Shown here: in pieces, positions 32,801 through 43,800 of the stretch
How the letters are laid out: each line of letters opens with the position of its first letter
Position numbering within the stretch: the first letter of the stretch is position 1
NCBI GenBank assembly: GCA_012845835.1
Contig: JABAKD010000006.1
Span: forward strand, 5,510,318-5,574,317
DNA from: Undaria pinnatifida
Taxonomy: Eukaryota; Sar; Phaeophyceae; Laminariales; Alariaceae
Reading direction: 5' to 3'
DNA: 64,000 nucleotides
Notes under the pieces: generated by a model
Seen by the model: the letters and a program-made list of their open reading frames with translations, nothing else
Told to the model about the DNA's origin: nothing
Database searches by the model: none
Position numbers and translations under genes: made by a program

Positions 32801-32960
32801 AGCAACGTCCTTCGGTGTCGTGGTGCTACTAGTGGAGGTGATGGCGGTGCTAGGGCCATCTTTGCGGAGGGCACTCGGCAAAAAACGGAAATATGCGGCT
32901 GAACTGAAAGCTTCTCGTCCTGCCTGGAGAGCTGCGACAGGGGTACACGCAGGTAAACAC
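32801..32960 (-). CDS. Possible exon, unidentified
   Basis: The minus strand reads LSRQDEKLSVQPHISVFCRV and MALAPPSPPLVAPRHRRTLL up to a good donor, GCTAGCAG/GTAAGC. The 5' boundary is not clear. Confidence 0.2.
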
Positions 32961-33319
32961 GTTCTGCTGGCCGTACAGCAGAGTTAGCAGAGCAGGTGGG
33001 ATAGGAACAGAGGCCAGCTGGTCGGCGAGCCTGGAGCTGAGGAAGGAGAGGTGGCACGCTGTTGTCTTACAGGCTTGGTTGCTGGCTGCTATGACTGCTG
33101 TCTCCTGTCTCGCCAGTCGCTGGGGATATATGGGTGGTATCCCCTTCTATATACCCCCTTCATCGTCTATTTAAACCCATAATCTTCTTCCATTCTTCCA
33201 ATCAGATTGTGATATTTTCCAGCCATCTACTAGTCAATTTTTTGAATTTGACTAGCATCCTGAAGCGGCACCTTTTAGACCGACGGACTTGCACGATGTT
33301 ACGGTGTTACTGCGATGCA

Positions 33320-33990
33320 TGATGCACGATGCCGCTGCAAAGACCTACCAGATACCCCCTAAACCCGAGATCGCTCTTGCGGCCCGCTTTCTCTGCCACC
33401 AGTCTACTGTTTGGGGAGGGCAATACGAATATTTGGGGGAAATGGCTGCTCTTGGAGGATCAGATCAGCCGTGGTGATCGTCTCTCATGAACGTCGTCAC
33501 AGCCAATCCACCGTCTACGTTATGGGCGCTGGGTGTTCTACATGTGGTTATGCCTTTGGGTAGAAAGAAGATGACGCACGCTGGGTATGATACAGCAACG
33601 CTCTCGGCTGTGCTGTCACTTGAGGGCGAGTTTGAAAACATGCAGCGCGTTTCATCCGTCGCCAGCCTAATATGCTGCCTTTTCTGCTGTTCTGAGCGGG
33701 TGCTACGGATGTGCGTTGGGAGGTGCTGCTCTTGCAGAAGATCAGCGGTGGCGATTGTCTCCCAGACAAACGTTGAGGCGGCACGACTACTACAGCAGTA
33801 CAAGAAACAACCACTGCTGGTTGCTGTGCTGTAAATGAAGGGTGAGCTTGGAGGTTCGCACCGAGCGTTTCCCTTCACTAGCCTGCTCGCCTGGTCTGTC
33901 GTGGTTCTGGGAGGGTACTACGAATATGCGCGAGAAAACACCGCGCTTGCAGGAGCAGGTAAGCGATGGCAAGCGTCTCCCTCACGAATG
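33320..33990 (+). CDS. Threefold repeated exon-like segment
   Basis: Plus-strand readings at 33,400-33,475 (TVWGGQYEYLGEMAALGG), 33,700-33,775 (ALGGAALAEDQRWRLSPR) and 33,895-33,990 (VVLGGYYEYARENTALAG, then KRWQASPSR) align with each other. A donor-like GGAGCAG/GTAAGCG follows the third. Stops between units mean either separate exons or decayed copies. Family unknown. Confidence 0.3.
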
Positions 33991-34034
33991 TTCGGAGACG
34001 GTCGCCAAAGCCAATGCGATGGACCTGGTATATA

Positions 34035-34097
34035 TATTCGATCTCACAGCTGGAGTGTATTTTAATTTTTATAATATATATACTAGGGTAAGGTGGC
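34035..34097 (-). repeat. End of the long-inverted-repeat family
   Basis: TTCGATCTCACAGCTGGAGT then GTATTTTAATTTTTATAATA, matching the outer end at 53,440-53,468. Confidence 0.65.
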
Positions 34098-34824
34098 CGC
34101 CCGCCGTAGGCGGCGGGACGGCCACCCGGAGATACGCCCGAAGAAGGTCAATCAATGAATTGAGGATGAGAAGTGCGGGAAATAGAGAGGAGGATGCAGG
34201 TTATGTCTATTAAAGGAGGAAGTGGCATCGATGATACATCCCCGCGACTTTGGGCATGACTGAATTAGAACGCGGTGGCCGTATCAGGGGCGATGAATGT
34301 GTAATCAGTATAATTTTAGATGAAATATCAATGGAAAGTACGCAGGATGGGCAGGCGGATGAATGACTCGGAAAGAGACATCGGTGACGCCGCACTGTTG
34401 TTTATGTAACGGAGTAAGTGTAATAGCTCCGTGATAAAAATCAATGGTGAAGAGAGCAAGATGACGGTGAACCCGGTGAAGAAGAAAGCGACGAAGATGA
34501 TACGGTGATTAATTCGAACACATAATCGAAATCGTGAATGAAAGAATCGGAAAAGCCCCGAAGATGGAAGGGCAAAAAGCAGCAAATCTCGATTGCTATG
34601 CTACAGCGAAAGAAAGCGAAAAAAACATGAAAAGGTCGACCTGGAAATAATTACGTAGTGTACACGAAACGTGTGATAGCTTACGAACTCGTTGTAAGTG
34701 AAACGACTGAGACGCTGATAGCAGATGACAAACTTCAGGTGAAAATGAGCCGGAAGAAAGTTGATGGCTAAAGAAGACGATCATCTACGGTATGTGAAAC
34801 AGAAGCTTAGGTGCGTCGGTAGAA

Positions 34825-35175
34825 TCAATCTTCGTCATCGGAAGACGACTCGTCGCTGGATGACGAAGCTTCTTCCTCGCCGGATGACGATGCAGAATCC
34901 GGTTTGTTGCGTCGGTTCTGTTGAGCTTTCGAGTATTGTGTTGACGGCATCGGAATGGGCAGTAGAGGTTTGGCGGGGTGCCGCGTATGATTGCGGCGGA
35001 AATGTAGATGCGTAGATGCGTAGTGTAGATGCGGGTAAACATAATATGCGGCGGAATTTTGATTGGCGAGGTTGTCTGCAGAAAATCCGCATATTTGCTC
35101 GTATGCGGCAGCGGGCATGGGGCATCTCAATGCTGTAATCTGCAGTGGGCATGGCCAATCGTAACTACTTGACAT
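34825..35175 (-). CDS. Hypothetical protein with Ser/Glu/Asp-rich C-terminus
   Basis: From an ATG at 35,175 (MSSSYDWPCP) 116 codons are open to a TGA at 34,825. The end reads SSSGEEEASSSSDESSSDDE, an acidic serine-rich tail of the kind phosphorylated by CK2 in nuclear or nucleolar proteins (general knowledge, not shown here). An internal TTCTGCAG could be an intron acceptor, so only the 3' part may be exonic. No homologue recognised. Confidence 0.3.
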   Translation of the reverse strand: MSSSYDWPCPLQITALRCPMPAAAYEQICGFSADNLANQNSAAYYVYPHLHYASTHLHFRRNHTRHPAKPLLPIPMPSTQYSKAQQNRRNKPDSASSSGEEEASSSSDESSSDDED

Positions 35176-35579
35176 GTTGTGACGACGTTTGATGAATGCA
35201 TAAATAGGGTGGCGGTGTTTGTGTTGTGTAGTGTCACGTCCATGCGCGTCGAAGCATGCACAACGAGTACAGAGATACAGAGTGGTGCCGAGGATGTTGG
35301 GCAGCACCACAGCGGCTGAGGTCTACTCATTTGAAGGTGTTCATGTCGGTGGCATATAACGAGCAACGCGTCATTGCATTCGTAGGTGCCATAAAGTGCA
35401 CGTGATGAATGCACTTGCGTGGTTTCAAGTCGTGAAATGGACTATTGGGCGAGAGAGGCCAACAAATATCAAAAAATGATTTTTTTAACCTCGCATGAAC
35501 CGGATGCATTCATTAATCAAGATGTGGGAGCCATTAGCTGAATCGTGATATTATATATATAATATAGAAGTCTATATGG

Positions 35580-36440
35580 TTTTCCTCAAGCCACATGGGA
35601 GTCCGATCTGACACACTGCCGTGGGAGACCCATGGGAGACGCATGGGCCAACGCTGAAACCATGTGCGACTCAAATTCGACTCATAGAAGATCCATGGCC
35701 GACCGATGTGCGATCTATGGATAACCAGCACTACAAACTTAAGGATGACCCATGGACGACCCCCATGAACCAGCGCTACCAAGTCGTGGGTGATGCATGG
35801 ATACCCCATGGACGACCGATGGGGCCGCGGGTGTCCCATGGGCGAACAATGGACGCCCCATGGTCGAGCGCTACCAAGTCACGAATGGCCCATGTGCGAC
35901 CCAGCCGCCAACACTATTAACGAATGGGCGGCGCATGGGTGACCCATGGATAACCCATGGGCCTGCGCTACATGCGCATTGGCGACGCATGGGCCAGCAA
36001 TATCAAGCCACGGGTGACACATGGGCGAACCATGAGCGACCCACGGACCGGCACTACAAAATGGGCGACGCATGGATGAACCGTGGGCTAGCACCATCAA
36101 GTCGTGGGTGACCCACCGGGCGACCCACAGCCAATCCATGGACCAACTTTCTAAAAACCCCTCGGCGAGCCGTGGGCAGCACTCCGAACTCATGGGTGAC
36201 GTATTGGCGGCCGATCGGAACGTATCATATCCGCATGCGTGGCCCGTGGATGACCCATGGGCCAGCACTATGTACCCACCGGCGACCATGGGCATTACCA
36301 TAAGAAGCCGCTGCGCGACCCATGGGCCACGAACAAACACGTGGGCGATCCATGGAGAAGCGCTACCTACGGATCAATATAACACTAGATACCCATGTGT
36401 AACCCATGGGCGACCCACGGGTGAGCCACCAAAGGTCAGC
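35580..36440. repeat. CCATGG-rich satellite, left part
   Basis: Degenerate 45-50-bp units built from GACCCATGGGCGACC sub-repeats with GCGCTACCAAGTC spacers. NcoI-type palindromes throughout. Open frames on both strands come from the periodicity. Confidence 0.85.
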
Positions 36441-37115
36441 TGTTAAGGTATTAGTGGGGTATTAGTCCGTTTGAACACTTGCAAAAGGTTAACCAATAGT
36501 TTACCCAAACTAAGTCTTATAATACTCTCCCCTCCTGAAACGGCGGGATAACGGCGGGATAGCAGGTCGGCCGGACATACCGGCGGACCTGTCAATACAT
36601 CCAAGCCGTTTCATTTCCTGGGGATACCAGGGAGAGTATTTTTCAAGTTCGACATGGGGAAAATCGGAAAAGTTTATTATTGTGGATGGTGGGGATCGAA
36701 CCCACGACCCAAAAACTCATGGTCTGTCGACGCCGCCATTTGTGTCGACTGTCGCCATTTGTTAAGGACTTAGTGGGGTATAAGTCCATTTGACCATTGC
36801 AAAAGGTTAACCAATAGCTTAGGCCAAGGCTACGGTAGGGGGGGTACCCCCATTTTCACTGGTGTGTTTGAGCCACTAGCACGAGTAGCTCTGAACCCCA
36901 CGGATGAAAATGGTTTAGACACCTGTTTTGGCGCAGCTTAGATCACCTTTGCATTGCGGATTGATTCCGTGAATGTAAATCCTGAAGAAAGCGTAAGATC
37001 GCATAGGGACAAAGGGGTTACTTGCGCGAGTGACCCCTAGCCACTGAAATTAAAGGCCCAAAAGGGGACCCCCCTACCGTAGCCTGGGTTCTTACCCAAA
37101 CTAAGTCTTATAACA
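36441..37115 (-). mobile_element. TRIM copy B, inserted in the satellite and itself interrupted
   Basis: Left terminal repeat 36,441-36,524; right terminal repeat 36,760-36,821 plus 37,091-37,115, split by the M2 element at 36,822-37,090. Interior has the T-arm-like sequence and a duplicated CGCCATTTGT block. Satellite sequence resumes at 37,190. Confidence 0.75.
36822..37090. mobile_element. M2 MITE inserted in TRIM B, with target duplication
   Basis: 269 bp. Left GGCCAAGGCTACGGTAGG and right CCTACCGTAGCCTGGGTT are inverted. CTTA (36,818-36,821 and 37,091-37,094) flanks it, and the uninterrupted terminal repeat has a single CTTA. A TTA-type duplication and this terminus would fit PIF/Harbinger-like elements, by inference. 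Confidence 0.8.
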
Positions 37116-37189
37116 CTATATCATACGAAACCCATCCAAATGATCTCAAATTCGGATACTTACAGGCCTTCGAGGCCGTATCTTAACAC

Positions 37190-37605
37190 AGCGTTATAAA
37201 CCCATGGGTGACCCATGGGCGACCCATGATAATATTCTAACCAATGGGCAATCTTAAGCCAGTACCACAAAAACGTGGAAGATCCATGGGCGACCCATTG
37301 GTCAGTGCTACGAACGCATGTCCGACCCATGTGCGACCCATGGGCCACCGCAATACACCCATGGCCGACCCCTAGGCCAGCACTGCACACATATTGGCTA
37401 TCCGTGGGCGACCCATGGGCCTATCCTACAAACGCATGGGTGACCCACGGATGACCCGTGGGTCAAGACTATTAAACCATACGCGACTCATTGATCATAC
37501 TGATCGAAAGCACGAGTAATCCATGGGCGAGGATCCATGGGCCAGCGCTATCGATCCACACGGGTGACCGATGGGCGACCAACGAGGACCGAGCCTACGG
37601 ACGAG
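37190..37605. repeat. CCATGG-rich satellite, right part
   Basis: Continuation of the 35.6-kb satellite (GGGTGACCCATGGGCGACC). A short third block lies at 39,090-39,235. Confidence 0.85.
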
Positions 37606-37609
37606 TGAT

Positions 37610-37845
37610 ACTAGTAGTACGATAGGGCTGCACTCTAACTTTCTGAAGCTCCTCATTTAGGAAGTTCTAAAATGGACCCAGATATTTTTTGTGTTAAAAT
37701 CTGAAAGCGTGGCCCGATTAAACTCCCATGGCGTTTGGGTATACGACCGATGCCATTGGCAAAAAAAAATAGTTACTTTGTATAAATGTGATCTGTTTGA
37801 GGAGCCCCGTCAGTCAGAAGTAATTATGCCAAAAAATGGTATACC
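37610..37845. mobile_element. M1-like fragment
   Basis: TAGTACGATAGGGCTGCAC and GAGGAGCCCCGTCAGTCAGA. Confidence 0.5.
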
Positions 37846-39089
37846 CCGATGAGAACGCATGTGTCATTCGGGAGCCATCACAACTTTCACGGCAGGGTAT
37901 ATTAGGCCATTCGCTTTAGTGCCTCCGATCATCAATTTTCTACTCTTGGCCGAGTGAAACAGGTCTGTGACGATGATGTATATCGCGAAATCGGAAAGAA
38001 GCCCAACACCTGCCCAGGACCGTGAATATGGTGTATGCGAAGATCAGATTATGGTTTGGTTTGGTCACTTTCTACTCTCCCGGTCCCAAAAAATAATCAA
38101 CTTCCCAAAATAAAGTTCCCAAACGCCCTAAAATCGTCCGAAAACGCCCTTAAGACCAGATTTTCGCATTGGATTTGGGTCTTTTGGGTTCCGAAAAGAA
38201 GAAAATATCGTTGGCCAAGACCACCCGGGTTGTCCCGGGCGAATCAAATCACTGCATATGCGGCGTGAAATTGGCAAGAAATCACCATCGCATCACGATT
38301 TGCCTCGTGTGTTGTTGCGTAGACAGCTGCGCACTGTTCAACTGCATCGACAGCAGCATACCCATTCCCTGCACTCCGGGTACAGCTTGAAAAATCGGAG
38401 GCGCAGCAGCACCAGCCCGCACAGAGGGTGTACGAGCTCCCGCTGGAATACAGGCCCCCGTTCCATTTGAAGGCCGGCGTCGGCGCGCCCGACTGAGTTC
38501 AGGTGTACGTCGCGAAGGGCGGGCGCAGGTTGCCGTGGCGCCGCCAAGGTTCCAGGCGAGTTGCCAGATAGGCCTGGGAGCCCAGGGAAGGCTGGTGTGC
38601 AAGAGAGAGCATCTCCACTGGGGCGTTCTGCCGCGGCTGTCGTAAGGAGGCGCTCGATGGAGAGACTAGGATTCGCGTTGTTGGTGTCTGATTGCGTTTC
38701 TACTGGGCGAGGCGGTGCTTCTTAGAACGAGGTGCTGGCCCATGCGTTGTGTTGTACTGGGCGCTAGTGGGTCTGATGTTGTTAGACGCATGCTATGCTT
38801 TCATCGGCTAAGAGGTTTTGGGGAAAATCCGTAGAAATTTTTGTCTTCATGAAAACGAAAATCGTGTTGTGGGTCTTCGCAAGCGTTTTCATATCGGATT
38901 CGGTTGTGAACATGGTGAAAAGCCTGGTTTGCAAGGCCAAACCATAATTTGATATACGCAAACGCCCTATTATCGAGGGAACTCGTTCACGCGAGTTGCT
39001 CGGAGCCGCGAGTAAACCGATACCTGAAAGTGACCCCCCCCACCGTACTGAATAGTCTATAGTGTATAGTATAGCCTGGATCCGAAACA
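37846..39089. other. No firm gene; M2 fragment near 39.0 kb
   Basis: At 38.6-38.28 kb the minus strand is open for 106 codons (Ala/Pro/Arg-rich, ending MGMLLSMQLNSAQLSTQQHT), without an ATG or clear splice sites. GGAACTCGTTCACGCGAGTT and CCCCCCCCACCGTA near 38,975-39,050 are M2-like. Confidence 0.3.
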
Positions 39090-39284
39090 GCACTAAATAT
39101 CTATGGGCGACACATGGGCGATCCATGGGCCATCACAATAAATCCTCTTTGGCGACCCATTGCCGCCAGCATTTTACACTCTTGGGCGACCCATTGGGTA
39201 ACAGCTTAAACCCATGGTCTCCTCTACAGGTGATCTACAAGGCAAAACTGTTGTAGGTTTCATAAAATGGAAGTGAGCTTGCGG

Positions 39285-39455
39285 GGAGCACCCTACAGCA
39301 GTTTTATGGGGCGCCATGAGACGCCATGAAGTGCCATGAGGTTCCGTGAGGTCCCATGAGGTTCCATGAAGGGCCATGAGTTGCCACAACGCTTCATGAC
39401 GTGCCGTGAGCTTTTGGTGAGACGCTATGAGGCGCAGGCTATGACAGGAGTAGCA
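39285..39455. repeat. ~11-12-bp minisatellite (GCCATGAGG)
   Basis: GCGCCATGAGACGCCATGAA and following GGTTCCATGAAGGGCCATGA units. Related CATGAC/TGGCAG words recur at 40,085-40,200 and 40,640-40,830. Confidence 0.7.
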
Positions 39456-39544
39456 CGTTTTGGCCAAGCAATTTATGACTGAGCGAGCTCCTTAATTGAC
39501 GAATTATCCACAATATCGTTGGCATACCGTTTTTGATTTTTTCC

Positions 39545-39745
39545 AATAGTGTTAAGATGCGAGCTATGATAGAGGGTGTAATAGCACTTTGGGTCTGAAA
39601 CGGTTTCTGAATGACGAGGCCTCTTAACCCAAAATCTTCGGAGTTTCGCCCTTTTTTTCTATAATCTTCGCAGTATATCTAAGCCATAGGATTATTCATT
39701 CAGGGTAGCAGTTTTAGTTTTGTCCGAATATGTTTTTTTGGGACA
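39545..39745. mobile_element. M1 element, partial
   Basis: GCGAGCTATGATAGAGGGTG and TGAATGACGAGGCCTCTTAA. Confidence 0.6.
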
Positions 39746-40224
39746 TGTCTTAGAGTGAGGATTGTGCTAAAGCTACACACACCCGACGCTACTAACAATA
39801 GCGCACAGCACACAGCTGCTGCCGATCAAACTATCTGCTATCTTCCCTTGGACTACTTGCATCAGTACACCTGGTACATATCCCGATGTGCTGTTAAGTC
39901 ACACGTAGGGCGTGCTGCGCTACTGAGTATATCTGCTACAGCGGTACTGTACCAGACCGTGTCACCGAGCAGCGACCTGAGAAATGCGGATGCTGACTAC
40001 GATATAGTTGGTACCAGTCTCTAACACGACCCCTCAATTAAGGAGCTCTGTGTGTGGTGAATGATTGGACCCAACAGGGGAGCAGGTACCATACCACGGC
40101 CCGAAACTCATGACACCTCATGTGAAACGTCACGACTCCTCGTAGGATATCATGAAACATTATGGCACTGCATGGCGCCGTACTCCATGCAACCTTACGG
40201 TAGGAACTCTTTTTTTTTTTCGCC
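39746..40224. other. No gene seen
   Basis: Open frames only by chance; CATGA-rich words toward 40.2 kb. Confidence 0.35.
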
Positions 40225-40475
40225 AAGGCGCGTGCTATGATAGGGGTATGTCACTTTTTGGTGGAAACAAATTTCTGTATGACGGGGTTTCTAAACCCCA
40301 AATCGTCGGATTTCCCTTCTTGTCTTGCGGTTTAATTGGTTGTATACCGTAGGCCATGGGATTCTTCGTTGGCTTGCACTTTCGGATTTTCTCAACATTT
40401 TTTTAGTTTGGTGAGGTGTGGAGCAGCTTCAGAAAAAAAGCGAACCTTTGCCGCGGCATGCGTTTGAAACCACAC
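40225..40475. mobile_element. M1 element
   Basis: GGCGCGTGCTATGATAGGGG to GAACCTTTGCCGCGGCATGC; interior TAGGCCATGGGATTCTTCG. Confidence 0.65.
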
Positions 40476-40639
40476 GACACCGAATAAAATAACCGTCATG
40501 GCGCATTGATGGGCCTCTACAACATCTTTTGAACCTCCACGTCGTGGCCTTTTCGTGGCACTTGATTGCACGTAATGAGACTCCATGGAACTGCAGCATC
40601 GTACTTTTCCTGTGAAACTTTATGAAAAGTCTCGTGTCA

Positions 40640-40830
40640 ACAGTATCCTAGCAGCCGCACGGCATGCTCCTGGCAGTCCCATGACAGTATCGCCAGACTG
40701 TCCTGGCAATTGTCGCGGCAGCCCATGGGGGTTAGATGGCGGCAGTGCCATTGCAGTTGCAGTCCCATGTCAACCCCATGATGACAGTCCACAGTCCCCA
40801 TAGCAGTCGCATGACATTCGTATGGCAATC
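40640..40830. repeat. TGGCAGTCCCATGACAG minisatellite
   Basis: Degenerate ~18-20-bp units with GGCAGT and CCATG words. Confidence 0.55.
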
Positions 40831-40929
40831 GGCCAGTCCGCGTACATTGGTGGAAAGGTAAGAATAAGAACCCAGGCTATGATAGGGGGGTTTGTGTCGG
40901 GGCTTCGTTTTTCAGCGACTCAGAGCCGC

Positions 40930-42098
40930 GCGCGAGCGTGGCTCTCGCTCTTGTGCTTGCTCTTCGGTGTCGCGATATGCGCCAAGCACAGCCATCAATT
41001 GATTTGTTACGATGTGCTGTGATGAGTGCATTTAGACAGGTTATTGAGTGACCTACACCCCACACATGGCGAGTGAAAGGTGGTATATCCATTACCAACT
41101 GAGTCCCCCCTTCGATTCTCCCTGAGTGTAGCGCGAGCTGCATGGGGTCTTACCGCTGCTTGCTACCACAAGCCGAACCGCGGTTACCGCTTCCGTCCTA
41201 GTGGAATCGTTCCAACCGTACGACATGCCCTCGACTGTCAGCGGCACCCCCCCCGGCCGCTGGGGGTGCACGTTGGGCAATTCCAACAGAGCTTCGAAGG
41301 CTCCCATCGACGCCCTCCTTATCTCCCTCTCGTTCGACAACAGCGTTGGCGTAATTGTGCATCTTGCTCTTTGTCTGATTACACTTCGGCGCCACAAAAT
41401 CTGACCTGCACTGCCGTGGTGGTCGATCTTTTCCTGAGCACAATCTGTACTTTTCCGCGAAAAGATGTCACGAAGTCTCGCGTCAAACAAACTCGGGGTG
41501 GACTTTTCCGTCCGCGTATGCCCACAACTCTGACTCTCTGCGTAACAAAACATGTAGCACTATGAGTCTTGACCACATGACATATCCCCTGTCTTCCACA
41601 CTGGCGATAAGCTATCGTCCTCGAAATATTAGTAATCACGTCAGCGGGATATCTAACGTGTGCTTTCTTTTGAGATATGCCCCACCGCCGGTCTATCCTC
41701 TTTCCCACTGTCGCCATCATCTTGTGGAAGAAGCTGATAGCTGCTAAGTATCCTCTAATAGTAGATTGCCAACTATTATGCACGTAACAACGGGACACCA
41801 TGAACCCAAGCATACCCGACAACGCTTCATTGGGATCGACAAGCGCATGCAATCGCGATTCTTTGCCTTGCGCTAGTCTCTCCTTGACCCAGTTGTTCCA
41901 CTTCGCTAAGGAGTAGGTACTGACTTCCAAGCACTTTTTCCGACTGAACCGAGAGCGAGCGTTTCCACTTACTGCGCCACCACTTCCGTGTTTCCTCCCT
42001 TGTTGACCCCTGTTCCTCAAAATGCCGTGTGCGAATAGTAGCCATGCATCCCATATATTGGTCAAGGAACACACATCATAATGCATGCGAATTAACAA
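40930..42098 (-). pseudogene. Tyrosine recombinase of the DIRS-like element
   Basis: An N-terminal SAM-like region (YSLAKWNNWVKERLAQGKES, SRCYVHNSWQSTIRGYLAAI), then a long frame-shifted core with GAFEALLELPNVHPQRPGGV and DSTRTEAVTAVRLVVASSGK, and finally MQLALHSGRIEGGTQLV, containing the H-x-x-R signature. The nucleophile Tyr could not be placed. Confidence 0.7.
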
Positions 42099-42640
42099 CT
42101 GGGTTGTGCTTCTCTCACATCAGGTTCTAAAGGAGAGTCGCCATGCTTCCTGAAAACATTCTTTGTCTGAAATACGGTGTCGAAAATTCTTTTCCCCCGC
42201 TTTCTATTGCGTTGTCTCGACCACTCGTCACATTTGGACAGCTCTCTGGCATTTTTCCCGCCAAAACCAAACGAGGTAAACGGGAGATACCGTCCGCTAG
42301 GGTGTTCTGTACTGTGAGGATGTGGTTCTCGGTGTGATTCCAACCCCCCTTGAGTTTGAGAAACCCGAGCAAATCTCATGATAAAGGAAGCTCGTTTTTC
42401 CCTCGTCCCCCAGCACTGACATATCCAAGATACTGCTGCCATGTTGTCAACGCGCATGATAGTTGGATCCCCGTTGGCGTCCGTCCTGTCTCCTATAAGT
42501 TCACGGATGACCCACGCAATCACCACCATGCTCAATAAATCTAACAGGTTAATTGTATGGTACAGGCCCCTCGTCGGTCCGTTATTCTTTTTTGATTCCG
42601 TGGTCAGTTCGTTTGGCAAGGCGTACCTCCAGAATACCTT
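42092..42640 (-). pseudogene. RNase H domain of the DIRS-like element
   Basis: ELTTESKKNNGPTRGLYHTI, IMRVDNMAAVSWICQCWG (the DNxxAV block), and in another frame GGWNHTENHILTVQNTLADG then ISRLPR, the usual end of these domains. At least one frameshift. Confidence 0.7.
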
Positions 42641-43178
42641 CCTCTCAACGCAAATGCCACCACTGCTTCAAAACTAGCGTCAGACGTACAGTGTCTTTGT
42701 GCAAGTCATTTTATCCCCGTGTAGAAGGGGGCGATGGGCGCCTCATCTTCTTGCAGTCGTTCGTGATCTACAGCCCAGTTTCACACACGAAGGTCAGCGT
42801 GAAACTCTACCGAGTCCTATCGATAGGTTCTATTTTCTTTTTGGTATCTCCTGAGTCGTGGAACCCGGTCAGGCGCAACAATCTCCAAGCAAAACATCTT
42901 CCGGCCCGTACTACGTACCTGGCGCGTGAGGTTCCCCAACTTGCCAACCTTGAAAAGCACGCCCCTTGCCTTCGCCTGCCTCCATTGCTAGGGCCATTGC
43001 TCATACAGCAACCTATTTATCGCTTCAGAGTTTTCGCACGGAGCCGAATTCTCATTGTGCGAGTTGATAGTGAACCACAAATCGTCGACCGCAATATCCT
43101 ATTCTGTGCTTTTATTGGTTGTTAAAGTGAGCGTTGCTCCATCCTCCCCCGGTCCAAACAACCGCACGTGATCCGAGC

Positions 43179-43800
43179 CTAGGTATGCTGACGAAATGAA
43201 AGCTGTCGCGTCGTTGTCAAAGTGCTGTAGCCTGAGTACAGTAGTAGGTAGTGGTCTACATACGCGGTCGTTAAGAATGCGTCGAAAGTTTCTCCCCTGC
43301 TCTGCGCTCTGACCTTTTTGCGCCCGGCGGTATCGGCGCTGGTTTTAAATCTTCTCAACGCTCCACCACCTTTACGTGGGCCATCGTTTGTTTTCGTTCG
43401 CCTAAAATCTAAACTGAATCGAGTGTGGTGTTGCAGTGCGCGTGTGCGGCCGCCGCCGACATGACGCCCCAGAACCCCGGTGGTCCAGACCACCTGCACA
43501 TCAAACGAAAATCAATCACAACCAGATCTCCTACAGCGCGGCATATATTTTGGGCTTTGTGTGGATCTACAAACACGTTCCAGAAGGCGTCGGACACGTC
43601 GGTCCTGCCCATCAGTATCCTCTCTACTGGGAATTTATTTATCAAGGTCAACAGATAATCTAGAACTTAGGCTGCGCTTCGGCCTACAGGCGTTGGAGAA
43701 CGGTTTCAGGATATCATTCCAGGTCCGTTTTTTCTCTCTGCTCTGCATCTTGAACGAAAAGTCATTGATTATCCGAATCTTGTGTGTCTACGAAGTATCG
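43179..43800 (-). pseudogene. Reverse transcriptase domain of the DIRS-like element
   Basis: Upstream THKIRIINDFSF; then ILMGRTDVSDAFWNVFVDPH (the first catalytic Asp block), RWSGPPGFWGVMSAAAAHAH (template-grip region of DIRS RTs), and after a frameshift ETFDAFLTTAYVDHYLLL. The catalytic YVDD reads YVDH, so the enzyme would be inactive. Confidence 0.75.

Noticed and set aside
35580-36340. Several 100-150-codon frames in the CCATGG satellite
   Set aside because: Open on both strands because the unit length and palindromic word avoid stops; no other support.
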